From positions 10,540,001-10,604,000 of the forward strand of contig NC_087096.1 in the NCBI RefSeq assembly GCF_963855985.1: a stretch of 64,000 nt of DNA, written 5' to 3'. The DNA comes from Ostrinia nubilalis. Taxonomy: Eukaryota > Arthropoda > Insecta > Lepidoptera > Crambidae. Shown piece by piece: positions 1 through 12,899 of this stretch. The notes beneath the pieces are model-generated. The model did no database searches and was not told the DNA's origin. It was given only the letters and a program-made list of their open reading frames with translations. Position numbers and translations under genes: made by a program. Numbering within the stretch: position 1 is the stretch's first letter; every line of letters starts with the position of its first letter.

Positions 1-2000
1 CGATTTAAATCTCCACGTGTAAGAAGTCACAAGACAGATGTTGAATATCTTTAAAAAATTGAGCACTTTATTAAGCCCCTTTGGTCTTTATAAGTCTTTA
101 TTCAATAAGGATAAACATTGCTTCATCAGTTATGTAAATAGCTTATTTGAAACTCGTTAAAGAAGTGGGCAGTTGGTACCTAGTTATAATATTATAGTCA
201 ATTGAAAAATGTGTCCATTACTTGATTATATTGATGGTCCATTAAATAAATTGTTTATGGCTATGTGAATGTGACACAACAATAGACGTTCGTGTCAATT
301 GCAGTATGTTGAACGCATTTGCAACAAAATAATTATCGACTTGAAATGTGTTGTTTTCGCTTTCAAACAAACTAATATGGCATTCCAAGCATGTACCGAC
401 ATTGAACAGGAATATTAACAAAGTTTTTCTAAGTAGTTCGATTATAACAACATATAGGTATGTATGTATGTTTTTTACACCTACACTTGACAAACCAATA
501 TCGTTTGCAAGTTTTTAATTACAAGTACGATTCTTTACATTAATTATTTTGCTAAGAAACGTGCCGTCCAATAAATTTATTCTCAATAACAGGTTGTTAT
601 TGTCTTCAACGCTCGCCATACCTGCGCAAATATGATCAATACGTTCAAATTATAAGTTATCACTTATCATCTTTGTATACAAATTGATCAATGCTCTACC
701 TAAACACAATAATCTCTACATAATTATGATAATAGACCATCCGTATGTAAATTATGATTGTACCTTGGTGTAAATTTTTCGTACCTATTCTTGAAAGAAA
801 GCAAGATACTTTTAATTTATAAGCTTTTTCTCAAGAGAGTGTTAACTACTCCTGAAAGAAAAAGAAGCTTTACGAGTATAGTGCTTTAGTTATAAAATTT
901 TAGTGACAAAGAGATGGGTCCATAGGCATTAGAACAGAGTTATAGCATAACATCGCAGAAGTATTATTACCAGAAATAAATAAGTTCACAATATGTATGA
1001 GGTCGCTTTATGCGTCAGACATGGCGCAAGCAATGTGTCCAACGGTTGAAAGTTTAAAGTCCCGTACAAAGCACAAAATCATTTTCCTTTTAGGACAGTC
1101 AGGTTGATCCAAGTTTATTGTAAGGTGGGCCACTTACAGCCGTTCAGTGGTATGAATCAGGTTCAAGGTACCCTACATTAAATGCAGTAGGTACCTTGTA
1201 CCGTATTAGAAGCGACGCAAGAGTCGAACAAAAACAAAACACGAAGTGTATAAATAGTGTTCATGTGATTAAAATTCGTAATACGCGACATTGTTTAATT
1301 CCTCTTCCTTCTTCGGTCTGATGACTACGTATGCTTTGTTTCTTTTAATTAAGTGGTCAAGAAGGTAGAGATACCATTTTGGCTTGAGAAATAAAGCTTT
1401 GTTACAATCAGAGAATTTTTTCCACTCCACCATAATAACCCAAATTTTCCTCTTTGCATTTTTCAAGTTTAGTACTCTGGCTCTACAAGGATAATACGAA
1501 TGTATTATCGTAAACTTAGACAAAATGTGTGTGGTAGGTATGAATATAATCACGTTTACACCATAAATACCTTAATTTATGCATAGCTATTAGCCACACA
1601 ATAATTGTGAATATTTATTAGGAGTCTACATAGCAAGTGGTAGTTAACACTATCGTTTAATATAATGTGATAGATGACCTACGTAAACGTTATAAAAATA
1701 ATAATAAACAATAATTATGTGGTTAACTTCCATGATTGAAGAGTTATATTTATTACTTTACATTATTAGTTCAGGCTAATCTTGCAATGAAATAACTATT
1801 ATTACTTATTATTATTCTGGTTCAATGGATCAAATTCAATGGTGCGTACTTGAAGCACACTGGTTTCGCCAATGTCGAGTGTTTAAAGGGACACGAAACA
1901 GCTATGAAAATAAATTAATATTAAATAAATGACAGATGTCAATAAGCCTAGCTAAGAAACAAATGCGCATCACCTAGATAATCAAGACAAACAAAATGAA
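1..2000. other. Flank without recognised gene except one ORF
   Basis: AT-rich. A small inverted repeat around GGTACC (CAAGGTACCCTAC and TGCAGTAGGTACCTTG) lies at 1163-1197. The ORF at 1269-1490 is listed separately. Nothing else was recognised. Confidence 0.4.
1269..1490 (-). CDS. Possible terminal exon of an unknown protein
   Basis: After an acceptor-like TTATCCTTGTAG the minus strand is open for about 70 codons to a TAA. It contains KNAKRKIWVIMVEWKKFSD, LFLKPKWYLYLLDHLIKR and a charged end KKEEELNNVAYYEF. Composition is protein-like and Lys-rich, but no family is recognised and no upstream exon was found. It could also be a transposon remnant. Confidence 0.3.
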   Translation of the reverse strand, partial: PCRARVLNLKNAKRKIWVIMVEWKKFSDCNKALFLKPKWYLYLLDHLIKRNKAYVVIRPKKEEELNNVAYYEF

Positions 2001-2005
2001 AATTA

Positions 2006-2381
2006 GACTAAGAGCTAGGAGCTAGTGAACGCCAGACCTACGTTATTGAATAAAAGCTGAAAGTTTGTCAACACTCATGCTTACAACATAGAATAAGAAG
2101 AATCGTGGGTTCGATTCCTACCTTAGGCAGTTCAATTTTTTCAAGTTATATTACTCGTAAAAATATACTTTGGTGCATCATGAAGTTTTGGTCATCGTGG
2201 CTTTGGCAGCTCCCTAAAATGATTGTCTGGCAAGGGATTGAAACGGTCAGAACTCTCTGGCTGATGAGGAAACAACTTCTGATTATTGTCCAAATATGAG
2301 ATTTATTTGTATAACATAAGTAGAATTACAGTCTAATTAATAAAAGTTAGGCGTAGGTCTGGCGTCCACTAGCTCTTAGTC
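2006..2381. mobile_element. 376-bp TIR element with TA duplication (mariner-like MITE)
   Basis: Inverted ends GACTAAGAGCTAG followed by GTGAACGCCAGACCTACG on the left and its complement on the right, with one extra 9-bp GAGCTAG copy on the left. TA flanks both sides (2004-2005, 2382-2383). The interior at 2101-2158 matches the loop and right arm of the foldback at 45423-45520, including GTGGGTTCGATTCC. Confidence 0.8.
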
Positions 2382-2576
2382 TAAACGTTATCTCATTGCA
2401 ATTATTGTCTGCAGTTGCATGTTGTGGTAGCATTGTTGTGGTGTGAGACATGTTGACGTTGATCTAAGCGCGTTGGATCATACACAATAAACTGTTTTAC
2501 TTTCATTGTTTTGATATTTGCTTGTTTGCGAGATAAAAGATTAACATTAGTTGGATTCTTGTAACGCATGCTCATA

Positions 2577-2803
2577 TCTATATACTAATATTATAAATGC
2601 GAAAGTAACTCTGTCTGTCTGTCTTGCTTTGACGCCTACACCACTGAACCGATTTTGATGAAATTTGGCATAGAGATGGTTTGAGTCCCAGGAAAGGACA
2701 TAGGATAGTTTTCATCCCGGTTTTTGATACAGGGACGCGCGCGATAAACTTTTTCTGTGACAGACAAAATTCTACGCGGGCGAAGCCGCGGGCGGAAAGC
2801 TAG
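2577..2803 (+). mobile_element. Non-autonomous Helitron
   Basis: A|TC start, TACTAATATTATAAATGCG, short CTGT tract, GATTTTGATGAAATTTGGCA, TTCATCCCGGTTTTTGA and GCGGGCGAAGCCGCGGGCGG, then CTAG|T at 2800-2803. Same subfamily as 53703-53944. Confidence 0.92.
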
Positions 2804-2925
2804 TTACTTATGTTATATCTGGCTAAGGTGGAGCGGAGCGGAGATGTGTTTTGAATAAATCATTATTCAGGAAGTCTGATTGGTTATTCAAAACACTTCT
2901 CCTTTGTGGAAACCGGGCATAAAAA

Positions 2926-3006
2926 GACTATTCCCACCTCTCGTTCCCACCACTGCAACTCCTGTGTAGCCAGGATCTATGGCTTGACCGCCACAAAAAC
3001 CCAACC
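2926..3006 (+). repeat. Uncharacterised repeat, copy A
   Basis: CACCTCTCGTTCCCACCACT and AACTCCTGTGTAGCCAGGAT, followed by a CTTGACCGCC..AACCCAACCA end. Other copies are at 7007-7071 (plus) and 18722-18816 (minus). No TIR or target duplication was identified; it may be a SINE. Confidence 0.75.
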
Positions 3007-3779
3007 AATGAAGGTCAAGTTTGTCCCGGGGGAAAGTTAAACTGTCATTGGACCCGCAACGAAATTAATCAGAAGAACATAGGAGGAGTTCGAAATTAAG
3101 GTTCGACTTAAACTAAACGACTAAACCGGGCATAAAGCATTGTCTGTGAAAACTCTGAAAAAAACGAACAAATTATAACTTTTTTTTTGTAAATTAAGAC
3201 GTTACCTAAAAATAATAATGTTCCAAATTCTTTCGGGTAATTGGTAACTGGCTTAGTTTAAATCTACTTTAGTAAGACTGCGAAATTTATAATACTAATT
3301 ATTTTGTAGCTAAATTAATTAAGTTCTTATAACGCTAAGGCTATTATCAAATAATAATTTTGCTTTGGTTAACACTGATATTTATACAAAGGCAGTGGAA
3401 ATAACAGTACCTAACCAACATTAGGAATTAATTCAATTAAATGGGGCAAATATTCATATTGCTTGTCTTATAAAAATAATTATTTAGACATAAATACGTA
3501 TTTATTGTTGTGAAGTCGGTATCGCAGGTCACTCAAGTAAATATTAAACTTTTACTTGATTACATAAAGATTCTGAGAGATGAGACCAGACACTATTTAT
3601 ATTATTACCCGTTTTGGCTACAGTTTATTAATTTATGACGTCATTACACATTTGCTATTCAAAAATAATAGTAATAATAAATAATAGTAGCTATAGACAC
3701 ACTATTTATTCCTAAAATACTGCCTTTGTATTTCACTTCACATGATGATAGATCTTTAAAAAGGATTTTTAAAGCATTT

Positions 3780-3905
3780 AACGCCCGTATTCACAAACGA
3801 CGCTTGCTTATGAGAAGCAGCAAATTGAACGCACAGAGATCTGTGATTGGTTCGTATGTCACTGCACTGCACGTTCACGCGCACTGTGAGACCTCATAGT
3901 AATGA
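3780..3905. repeat. Possible interspersed repeat
   Basis: Starts ACGCCCGTATTCACAAACGA and is much richer in GC than its surroundings. I believe this opening is common in lepidopteran intergenic DNA, but only one copy is present in this window, so support is weak. Confidence 0.3.
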
Positions 3906-4230
3906 TTGTGTATACGCTAGATTTTTTGTTGTTTCTACTTGTAAGTACCTACTTGTTACTATTATTATTATTTTACTAACTCTAAGTATACTTGAATCCC
4001 ACAATTAGTTGGGCTCGAGTAACCTTCGTAAACGGCAGGCCTATGAAAACCAATACCATTGTTATGTCAATGTCATCCATTGTTGTTTTTGTGGTTGTAA
4101 TTCATTGATGCGACACTTACATTGGACTGCGAATCTATTTCTGATTGAACTGTGTTGTTTGAACAAAAATATTTGTACAAAATACGGCACTCAGAATATT
4201 TTTCACAAAAAAAAATGTTTTGTTTGTTTG

Positions 4231-4292
4231 TCGTCGTCGTTTCAGCCAAATGACGTCCACTGCTGGACAAAGGCCTCCCCCAAGGTTTTCCT
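4231..4292 (-). mobile_element. LINE 3' end fragment (same family as 34971)
   Basis: GTCGTCGTTTCAGCC, AATGACGTCCACTGCTGGAC and AAAGGCCTCCCCCAA are the reverse complement of the 3' end seen at 35100-35150. Confidence 0.75.
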
Positions 4293-7200
4293 GGGACAGT
4301 TAGTATTTTACTTTTTTGTTGCAAATTATCTTGTGCTATAGCTATACGTAAGATCCCATAATTTTATCAGACGTCCATTACTCGTATGCTTTGTTCGTAA
4401 CCAAGTTAGTACAAAATCTCTTACGTCATAAAAGTACTGATTTCCATTATCACTCGCCACAAGTCGTCATCTTGATGAGGTTCACGTACAGAACCTAACT
4501 ACCTATAACTTAGTGGTGGAAAAACCATGTAATACTCGTAACATTTAACACATAGGTAATCCTAATAGAAGTGAATAGGCACTTACAGGGTAGGTTAGCA
4601 CCTTCAGGATCAGTAACCAGTTTTTCGATATCTTGTATAGTTTAGAAATCGAGTGAGATCACTTATCTTTTCCACCCTGTATACCATCCTAGACTGCATC
4701 TCACTTTGCTTGCAGTCAAATACTTGCATTACTACAGCATTAAAATCGGCATGCTTATTAAAATGTATATTTAATTAATATGCTGGAAATAGCTTACAAT
4801 CAAAGCTCCAGAAAACTCTACATACATACCTAACCAAACTTTCATTATAGTTGTTGTAAATACCGACTTCTATTTATTAAATAAGTATTGTTGTGTATTG
4901 TAGTTTAATTCGAGCAATAGAAATCTGGAAACTCACTGACCCAAAGACCTGAAAAAATAAAAATATTTAGGGTTCCGTATTTTCTTAGAAAGTTAAAATA
5001 GTCTGGTCAATCAACAAGGTTTTATCATTGTTTTATCCTAAAAAAATATTTAATCTAAATACTTGGCGTAAATAATAGACCTTGATGACGCACAAAGAGC
5101 GCACTTAACTAAATCATTACAGTCATCGTTTAAAATAATATAAATTTTAATGGATATGAGTTGTGTCCAACAACAACATTACAATCTACGAGTAGTCATA
5201 AATTACTGGACAATTACAGCAGATTTTTCTAACAGCAGCTTAATGATAAAATTAAAATACTTCAACTTACCATCGTCTTTTGTTTGACATTGGCTTCTCT
5301 CTTGGTACAGAACCTTGTTTTGTGAACTCGATTCGTTCTTGGCCTTTTTTATTTTAGCCGATTGTATCGAAAGAAATCTCGACCGTGAAGTGTTATGAAT
5401 CGTTTTGAACATAAATTTCCAGTTAACTGTGGGTTATGCGTGCAGGCGGTTATTTTAGATTACATGATCTTTTACATCATAGACGTAATATTTAAGTAGC
5501 GTTAATGCACAGTTAATGTAAGCTCAGTATGTATTAGAAAATTAATTAATGATGAGCTAATTGCAATTAGGTATAGGTTAAATGACGAATAATTTATTGA
5601 TTTTGATTAAACTTCAGATTATGTATGATTTAGATCAATTAAAAGTGGTATTTACCTAAAGGCGATAGTAGAAAATTCGAAAGTTTACGATGAACTTGTC
5701 CTGTTGTATGCCTAAATAAATAAAATTAAACATATTTGGTAGTTACTAATTCTTGTAGAAAACAACCCTTTAATTTTGCCCAACATTAATAAAACTTAAA
5801 GTTAGTTGCCCAAAGCAACGAATCGTAACAAGGTGATTTTATAAATTATTATCGTTCTATCGCATCGAATAAGTTTTTTTATGGCTGGTGTTAATTACAC
5901 AATTTGGATCAGTTTAGAAGCTATAAAACAATATTATTGACAGTTTTATCATCGGAACTACCAATTTAAGTTTTCCGATGACATATCTATGAGCAAACAT
6001 CGCGGCGCACGCTTCACCGAACGCGGCGAACATTTGGCAACCGCTTTGTGCACCGTGAAACAGTGGCGCAACTTTCATAAGGCAATTTAAGTTTTCTATT
6101 TCTTTGCAAAATGACAGACTGGTTTTATTTTGCCTTTTTATAGTCGCATTTTAATAATCTCTACCTCGCAAATAAAGTTATTATCTAAGTTACAAGTTAA
6201 AACGCTACGAACTACGATAACGCTACGACATTTTTTACTCTTGTGATACTTAATACATTCTGATTTATCTTTTTATAGCTTTGACAAAATCTTTGCCTAC
6301 ATTAAACAACATAATCTGTTAACATATATTACGAGTAATTCTAGGGATTCACATATTTTGTATACCTTCATAAGAGACGAGGGATTTCCCGTAACGTAGC
6401 GATAATATGCCTAATTACTTATCAAATGTGACCTTTTCCTCAAGTGAATTTTACTTATCCACCAGTTGACCCCAAACATTCTGGTAGGTACTTTATTTGC
6501 TACCGTATAATACCTAAACAGATTCTCTACTCTACATAATCAGATCATAAACTTAAACATTGGACATACATTAATATTAATAACTTATTAGGACAGAAAA
6601 AAAAAGTATTAGGTAGGTGATACAGCTATGTCAGAAGTCGTTTTCCAGACGACTACTTTTTACCCATACAAAAATTGCCATTTTTAATTACATTAATATT
6701 GAATAACTTTATGTTAATGTAGATGTTGCGCAGATCATCATCGAATGACGCACAAATTTGGTAATGCATCGAATATGTGTGATGATGTCACCAAAACAAT
6801 AATAACTTAGCTAGGATGGTAGGTCAGAACTGGACCTTCGTTTGATATTAATATATTTATTTAAACTTTTTTGCACACAATATCAGAGTACCAATAAAAG
6901 GCGAAATTGATACCATATGCCATATGGCATTCTCTGCCGGTCACCCTTTGATTAGAATAGAATTCGTCTTCTAAAATCTACCTTCACTACAATACAAGGT
7001 ACCTACGGGACTATTTCCACCTCTCGTTCCCACCACTGCAACTCCTGTGTAGCCAGGATCTACAGCTTTACAACATTAATACAAGGTACCTAACGTAAAA
7101 ATTCAAATCATCATAGAAATGATTAATTATACTGGGTATAGATAGACAATAGATAATCCCTCCTACAAACATTTGTTTAATCCAAGCAAGCTATGTCGTA

Positions 7201-8470
7201 AGATCACCTACTCACCTAGTTTCTTTGAATCCTACATACGACACGACTTCTCGCATTCCTAAATGTAGGTTTACAATCAAATTGAGCAATCAAAAGATAA
7301 AAGAAATTTAAATTCATACCAATTAGGCCGTCGCGTCGTTAGCGAAGGATTATTTTGTTTTAATTCGGTTCTGTTTTGTTACATCAACTTGCAATTTAAA
7401 TGTTACGTCATAGTAAAGTGGGCCAAAAACTTTTATTAGTCGAAATAGTGTGAGAAAAAGTGTACGTGAGCTGGAAATAATTTATAGCACTGTCAGATGA
7501 AATTATAGAGTGTAGTAACATCATAGAAGTTATATTTAATGACAGTGTACGTAATAGTTTTTGCGAAGTAATTGTATGAATAAATACTTCAAATACACTT
7601 TTAATTCATGATCACGTCGTGTACTGTTGTAGTTTGTGGTCTTTTTCTTTTTATGGATTGTAACTGAGATCACAATCTTGTCAGACTTTATGACATAAAC
7701 TAAGGACTTAAACATGTGATCCGAAGGACAATCTATTCAAGCAATATCCTATTTTTTAGAAGTACTTAGTAAAAGCATCAAGATTTTTTGTCGTAGTATT
7801 TGCATTTCGTAGCGTTGATCTATTTCTAACTGTGTTTTATACAATGAGTAGGTAAAAATTTATAATTTCAATGTATTTTTGTCAGTTCAGTCAGTTTTCT
7901 TAACTATTTACTGCTGGCATTTAAGCCTACTGTTAGCACATGCTGCTAAACTTAAAGTATATTTAAGTAAGTAAATCATACATAAAATACCTTGCACATT
8001 GTTTAACTTGAACGCTAAAACAACAACAACGTTATGTAGAGAAGATCGATCCACACATACAATTGTGACGTAAGTGATAAAATCATAATATATTTTTTGT
8101 GGAAGTGTGTCCTTCAGGCTTTTAAGATAAACTAGATATTAATTAATATTTATCTTAATTGTCAATTTAACCCAAAACCTATTTCAACGTAGTTTAAGCT
8201 CTTTGTATTTTCAGACTTTCTTTTAAAAGTAAAATAATTATCTAGGAGATAAACTTTTGCTTTGAAGTTTGTCTGAGCTAATTTTTGTTACAAAAATCAA
8301 AACATATGTGTGACAGTGTTACATCGTAATCATAGAATATTCTTATGCTAGCCCGCATAAAAAACGTCTCTACTAGAGGTAACTTTACTACACCGTACTT
8401 TCCACAAGCCTTGCGTGACGTTGAACAAAGCGGCGAATAAGTCAGTAATAAATAATTCACATTTCTACTA
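4293..8470. other. Mostly featureless flank
   Basis: 4 kb of AT-rich sequence. It includes repeat copy B at 7007-7071 and a short GC-rich patch at 5998-6070 (CATCGCGGCGCACGCTTCAC) of unknown nature. ORFs are short and not protein-like. Confidence 0.4.
7007..7071 (+). repeat. Uncharacterised repeat, copy B
   Basis: CCACCTCTCGTTCCCACCAC and GTAGCCAGGATCTACAGC; truncated at both sides compared with copy A at 2926-3006. Confidence 0.75.
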
Positions 8471-8474
8471 TGTC

Positions 8475-8560
8475 TAGGGATGCAACGATGTATCGACTCA
8501 CAAGTAATATCGAAGTCGATATATCGATACTAACATTTTATCGATATCAGTATATTTGTT
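8475..8560. mobile_element. One end of a hAT-like element, ATCGATA type
   Basis: TAGGGATGCAACGATGTATC followed by a cluster of TCGATATATCGATA and TTATCGATATCAG. The layout matches the ends of the hAT-like elements at 16020, 22682 and 37365, but no opposite end or target duplication was found, so it is a truncated copy. Confidence 0.5.
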
Positions 8561-8599
8561 GACTTGATGGTGACGATAAATTTATACAAATTAATGTTA

Positions 8600-9390
8600 A
8601 ATGACAGTTCTAGTCACACATGCACAAAATGGGTGCTTAAGTTAATAATATTTGAGTAAATTACCGACAGATTTATGTCCCAGAACGATAAATACATATT
8701 TCGTTGAGAGTTGAGTTTAAGGAAACATCGAAATCGGACGCATTTAATACCAAACCATACCGCACTACGCGACTTTCCGCTTTAGCTGGAGCGTGACAAA
8801 CGTAGTATTTCCACCCAAAAAGGTGCTTGACCTATGTATTTCAAATAAACACAACTACATAGTAGTAACTAAAGCGTTGTTAAAATAATCTAAAGGTTTA
8901 AAAACAAGCATACCCAGCTCTACAAAGTCGCAAGAGTATTCCTACAATAATGGTGAATCGATTACATACTTAATCACTCACTTGTTTCTTTTTGTTGGTA
9001 CATTTTAGTTTATTGTGCCTTATCAAAATATATCTAGATGTAATTATAGAGAAAGGAACACAAAAATAATATTTTCATCCCAAAAAATACCACTACAGAT
9101 AAAATAACAATTTAAATTATTTAACCATCTAGGTATCGCGTAGCAGAAAGGCGTTTTTAATCTTTCGATTTTCTTGCTACACGTATACATAAAACTCGAA
9201 GGCGATTGTTTCTAAAAGCTATAACTAGACCTAGAGTCCAGGATAACAACGATGTAGTACTTATAATTCCATTGTCATTTTTAATTACAAATGATTATGA
9301 TAATTTGCAGAAAGTGGAACGTTTTTCTACAGAGCGGACAATAGAGTACCTAGTGTAGTTATTTTCCATAGTGCAATCTACACTGAAAGG
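8600..9390. other. No feature recognised
   Basis: AT-rich sequence with no ORF of note and no repeat recognised. Confidence 0.4.
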
Positions 9391-9394
9391 AAAA

Positions 9395-9711
9395 GGGTCG
9401 GTTAGAAAATCTTCTATAGCTTCAAAAGTACCTACCTGACTATTGAAGATAGGTATAGAAGCTTTATGAAACAAAACATCCTGGAAAAACTACGCATTTT
9501 TAGATATTTTACAATTATCACTACACAAAGCTTATGCCTTTGAAGCTACGCCGTAGCGAATTTTGACGCAGTTTTTTTAATAGATAGAGTTATTCAAGAG
9601 GAAGATTTATATGTTAAAAATAAAAAGCTTGAATTGATTTAGTCTTTATTTCATAGAGCGTACTACTACGTCAGCTACTTTTGGAAATATTAAAGATTTT
9701 CTAACCGACCC
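9395..9711. mobile_element. 317-bp TIR element
   Basis: GGGTCGGTTAGAAAATCTT at 9395 and its complement ending at 9711, with weaker A-rich extensions outside. Target duplication is unclear and the centre is not coding. Confidence 0.7.
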
Positions 9712-11175
9712 ATTTTCTTTGCGATCCAGTCTAGTAGCGGTCGATGAAAGTGGAATACACAAGAGCCTCTATTAAGTTAAACATTTCAGTAGGGTAATTC
9801 AAGTGCAATCTGTCATTTCAATCTATTCTATTTGTCATTTAGCTTGTTTAATCTGTGCTCAATAAAGTGCACAATATTTAAGCAGGATATGGTTGCACGC
9901 GGATTTTTAGAGAGTTAAATCTTTTGGCCAATAGAAAACGTCATAATAGTTATTATATGAACTGGGATTGGTCAATGACTTTTGAAATTAAAATCCGATG
10001 GCCTGAAAAAATCGGTTTTCCAACAAACGTCAGTTACGCGCAAGGAGGTTTAGCTATTTATCCATCGAAGTTAATAAGGGAGAAGACATAAGACTAATTT
10101 TATTATTTGCCTGCCGCGACCCGGTTTTTACGAATAATGACGATGACGAACGATGAACCAGTAACGAGGAGCACACTTAGCAATGCTTCCAGGTTGCGCC
10201 TCGGTATCAATTAAGTAACATTTTTCGTTAAGTTTACTTTATGGCCAACTAAAGGACTTTTGCCGTCTCCATGGACAAACTCGAAGTATGATAACTACAG
10301 TCATTGTCAAAATTTTGCACTGCCATTGCCGCTGGATACCATATATCGCTACTATATTCATAGATAATAGACTTTCAGTTAATCGTCAAAATTGACATTG
10401 TTTTGTAAATAACAACAAATGGTATGAATTTTTAAATGTGATATTTTTATAAAGGTAAGTCCCCAAAACAACATTTGATAGCCTATTTTCTTTCGTTGGC
10501 ATCTAAGTTCCTGTTTTCTACATATATGTTACTACTACCTATTTGATAAGTAACTAAAAACTTTGTCATTTTTTCCGTGTGAACAAAAGCCCTACAATAA
10601 ATCACCTATTTTTACCTAGTAGGTATACCCTACATATTTATGCTAGACGTGTTGCAAAGACAATAATAATTATTATTAGCATAGCATGCCATAGGTACTA
10701 CTCGTACCTATGTACACGTGTGGAATGGCTCACATACTACCCGTTCGCGCTAAGTTTGCCGCCCTTCTGACCGACCGCACCAACAAACCACACTACCAGT
10801 AGTGTCGTGGGGAATATTTTTTCCCTTCTACACTACCAAGCCAGTAGTGTCCTGGGTAATGGGTTATTTATAAGGACCATACCATCTTCATTCCCATCGA
10901 CACTACTCCATAACTAAACGCGCGTCCCCTCCCCCAACCGCGATTCAAGGCAATCGGTTAGTGATTAAACGCAATTAATGTGTCTTATTTTATGCAAATA
11001 CATAATTCTTATCAATATTAATAAATAAAAAACATTCTAAATATAGGTAGTTTGTTATAGTTATAGACGTTTCCCTTCGAGTGACGTCATATCGCCAGCG
11101 GCAAACTTAAAGCGAATGGATAGTAATTAAGCTGTAAATACCTATACCCTTGAGCCATGTGCGTGTGGACTGAGT
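9712..11175. other. Flank with palindromic CACTAC/GTAGTG repeats
   Basis: Nothing coding. ACACTACCAGTAGTGT (10790-10805), ACACTAC-7-GTAGTGT (10830-10850) and a half site near 10899 form a small cluster. A perfect CRE octamer lies at 11082-11089. Confidence 0.4.
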
Positions 11176-11179
11176 TACT

Positions 11180-11468
11180 TAGGGCTGTTATGGATATTAT
11201 GTAGTTTCGGTTATGGATACGGTTACGGATATAGGAATAATATTATACCGGTTTCGGTTACGGATATTTTTTTCGGTTCATTCATGGCCGCACACTTTAC
11301 ATCGAATAAATAATATAAATTTATACTAGATGGCATTATAAAGGTAAATCAGACTGTTTTGCCTTTACATATAATGCTATACAAAAACAATTAAAACTGC
11401 CTACATCCGAAACTTTTAAATCGGTTACGGTTTCGGATAACCGAAAGTTTCGGTTACGGATATCCCTG
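11180..11468. mobile_element. Probable hAT-like element, CGGTTACGGATA type
   Basis: Both ends are dense in CGGTTACGGATA/CGGTTTCGG motifs, pointing inward from each side, and the ends read TAGGG..and..CCCTG. Candidate duplications GACTGAGT (11168-11175) and GACAGAGT (11469-11476) agree at 7 of 8 bases but the left one is displaced by 4 bp. Boundaries are therefore tentative. Confidence 0.6.
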
Positions 11469-11476
11469 GACAGAGT

Positions 11477-12102
11477 GATCTTTTCAAAAAACTCATCCAA
11501 CACAACCAAATTTTGAGAGGATTTAGGATATAACTGAAAGCTAAACATCGAAAGCTATTACTAATTTAATAAATCTACTGTCTGGGCAGCGCAGTTCTTT
11601 CACAATTATTCAAGTTTTATTTATTCATTCATTCATTTAATTTAAAGCAAGAAGTTATGAAGAAACAAATTTTATGGCTTAACTGCTCTAACTTGCTCAA
11701 AACTAAACAAATGTACATTATAGAGCTGCTTCAATAAAACAAGGAGGTATGAATTTTTTAATATTTTTTTTTTTTTTGGCAGCCTTTACTAGGCAGATTC
11801 AGTGGAGAACCTTCTGTTCTCTATTAAACAAAATCTTTTAATTAATATTATACACACTGATTGCTTCCCTTCTTGCCAGTCTGGTGAATGCATGCGCATT
11901 AAGTAAATCAAATAAATTGTTAAAATGCTCCAGAAAAGTGCCTGTTGCAACAGATCCTGCAGGCAGCTCATCTTAAACAATATTACAAGTTTTAGTTAGG
12001 TAATCAGATATTTTGACAGCATTTCTTAAAATAAAGAAAAGGGAGAAGAAACTAAGAAGATAATAATTTGATAGATAATTTATCCAAACAATATATTGGG
12101 CA
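11477..12102. other. No gene recognised
   Basis: AT-rich stretch between two mobile elements; an ORF at 11789-11980 (minus) is not protein-like. Confidence 0.4.
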
Positions 12103-12574
12103 CTAGCGGCCGCCCGCGACTTTGTATGCGTGGATCCTGTTTTACCCCTATAGCCTATAATGTTATTCTGTGTTATAAAAAATAATACTGTATGGTTTCA
12201 TTAAAATCCGTTCAGTAGTTTTTGCGTGAAAGAGTAACAAACTCAAACATCCATACGGACATCCAGACATCCAAACTTTCGCATTTATAATATTAGTAGG
12301 ATGTTATTATGACGTTTATACAATAATACTATAAAGTTTCAACAAAATCCCTTCAGTAGTTTTTGCGTGAAAGAGTAACATTCATAATACTCTTTTAATT
12401 TAATTTTAATTTGTACACCGCAAAGGTAAGACATGTTGATACCATTTTAAATGCTGACTTAACACCTTATGTAGGTACCTACACATGTTTGAACAAATAA
12501 ATGTATATTTATCTTTATACTCGCATAAACATACATTCACACACACTTTCGCATTTAAATAATATTATGTAAGA
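12103..12574 (-). mobile_element. Tandem Helitron: one full copy plus a second 5' portion
   Basis: CTAG at 12103-12106 and a diverged CCGCGGGC-type region mark the 3' end; a 5' end (CCTACTAATATTATAAATGC) lies at 12301. Beyond it, 12302-12574 repeats TTTTTGCGTGAAAGAGTAAC and a second, decayed 5' end (TCTTACATAATATTATTTAA, then ATGCGAAAG). So a copy is followed by the upstream half of another. Confidence 0.75.
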
Positions 12575-12576
12575 TA

Positions 12577-12830
12577 TTAAACCTTGGATTCCAGAGAAAT
12601 TATTGTATTTCCCCGCAAAGAGGTTTCCTGTTTCAATATATGACAAAGCTCCTGAAATTGGCCTTTGTTAAGCCTGTAACGTTGCCTGAACAGAAGCTCT
12701 GGCATGTCTTCAAAATTTTCTTCATATATTCTGGCTAATTCTCGCATTTTCCGCCTTCTCCGCAATTCTTCCCTGTGGGCAGCCCACAAGAAATGTAAAG
12801 TATTCATTTCGTTAGATTTTGTATCAAATA
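12577..12830 (-). pseudogene. Harbinger transposase N-terminal fragment
   Basis: Reads MNTLHFLWAAHREELRRRRK, then YEENFEDMPELLFRQRYRL and LCHILKQETSLRGN..ISLESKV, the start of a PIF/Harbinger transposase (HARBI1-like; family recognised from memory). The frame then ends abruptly at the Helitron, so the DDE nuclease domain is missing. The frame is open back to 13038, but that upstream part is the foldback repeat at 12900-13034. Confidence 0.75.
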
Positions 12831-12899
12831 GTAGGATAGGGCTATTTGAAAAATAGCATCTGACAGTTTTGGTGGTAAAAAAAATATGATAGAAATAAA

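Noticed and set aside
2600..2800. CRISPR-like or prokaryotic repeat arrays
   Set aside because: The CTGT and TTTG tracts are microsatellites inside Helitrons, and no regularly spaced direct repeats with unique spacers occur anywhere in the window.
4009..4341. 110-codon plus-strand ORF
   Set aside because: It runs across the LINE 3' end fragment at 4231-4292 read antisense; the protein has no recognisable features.
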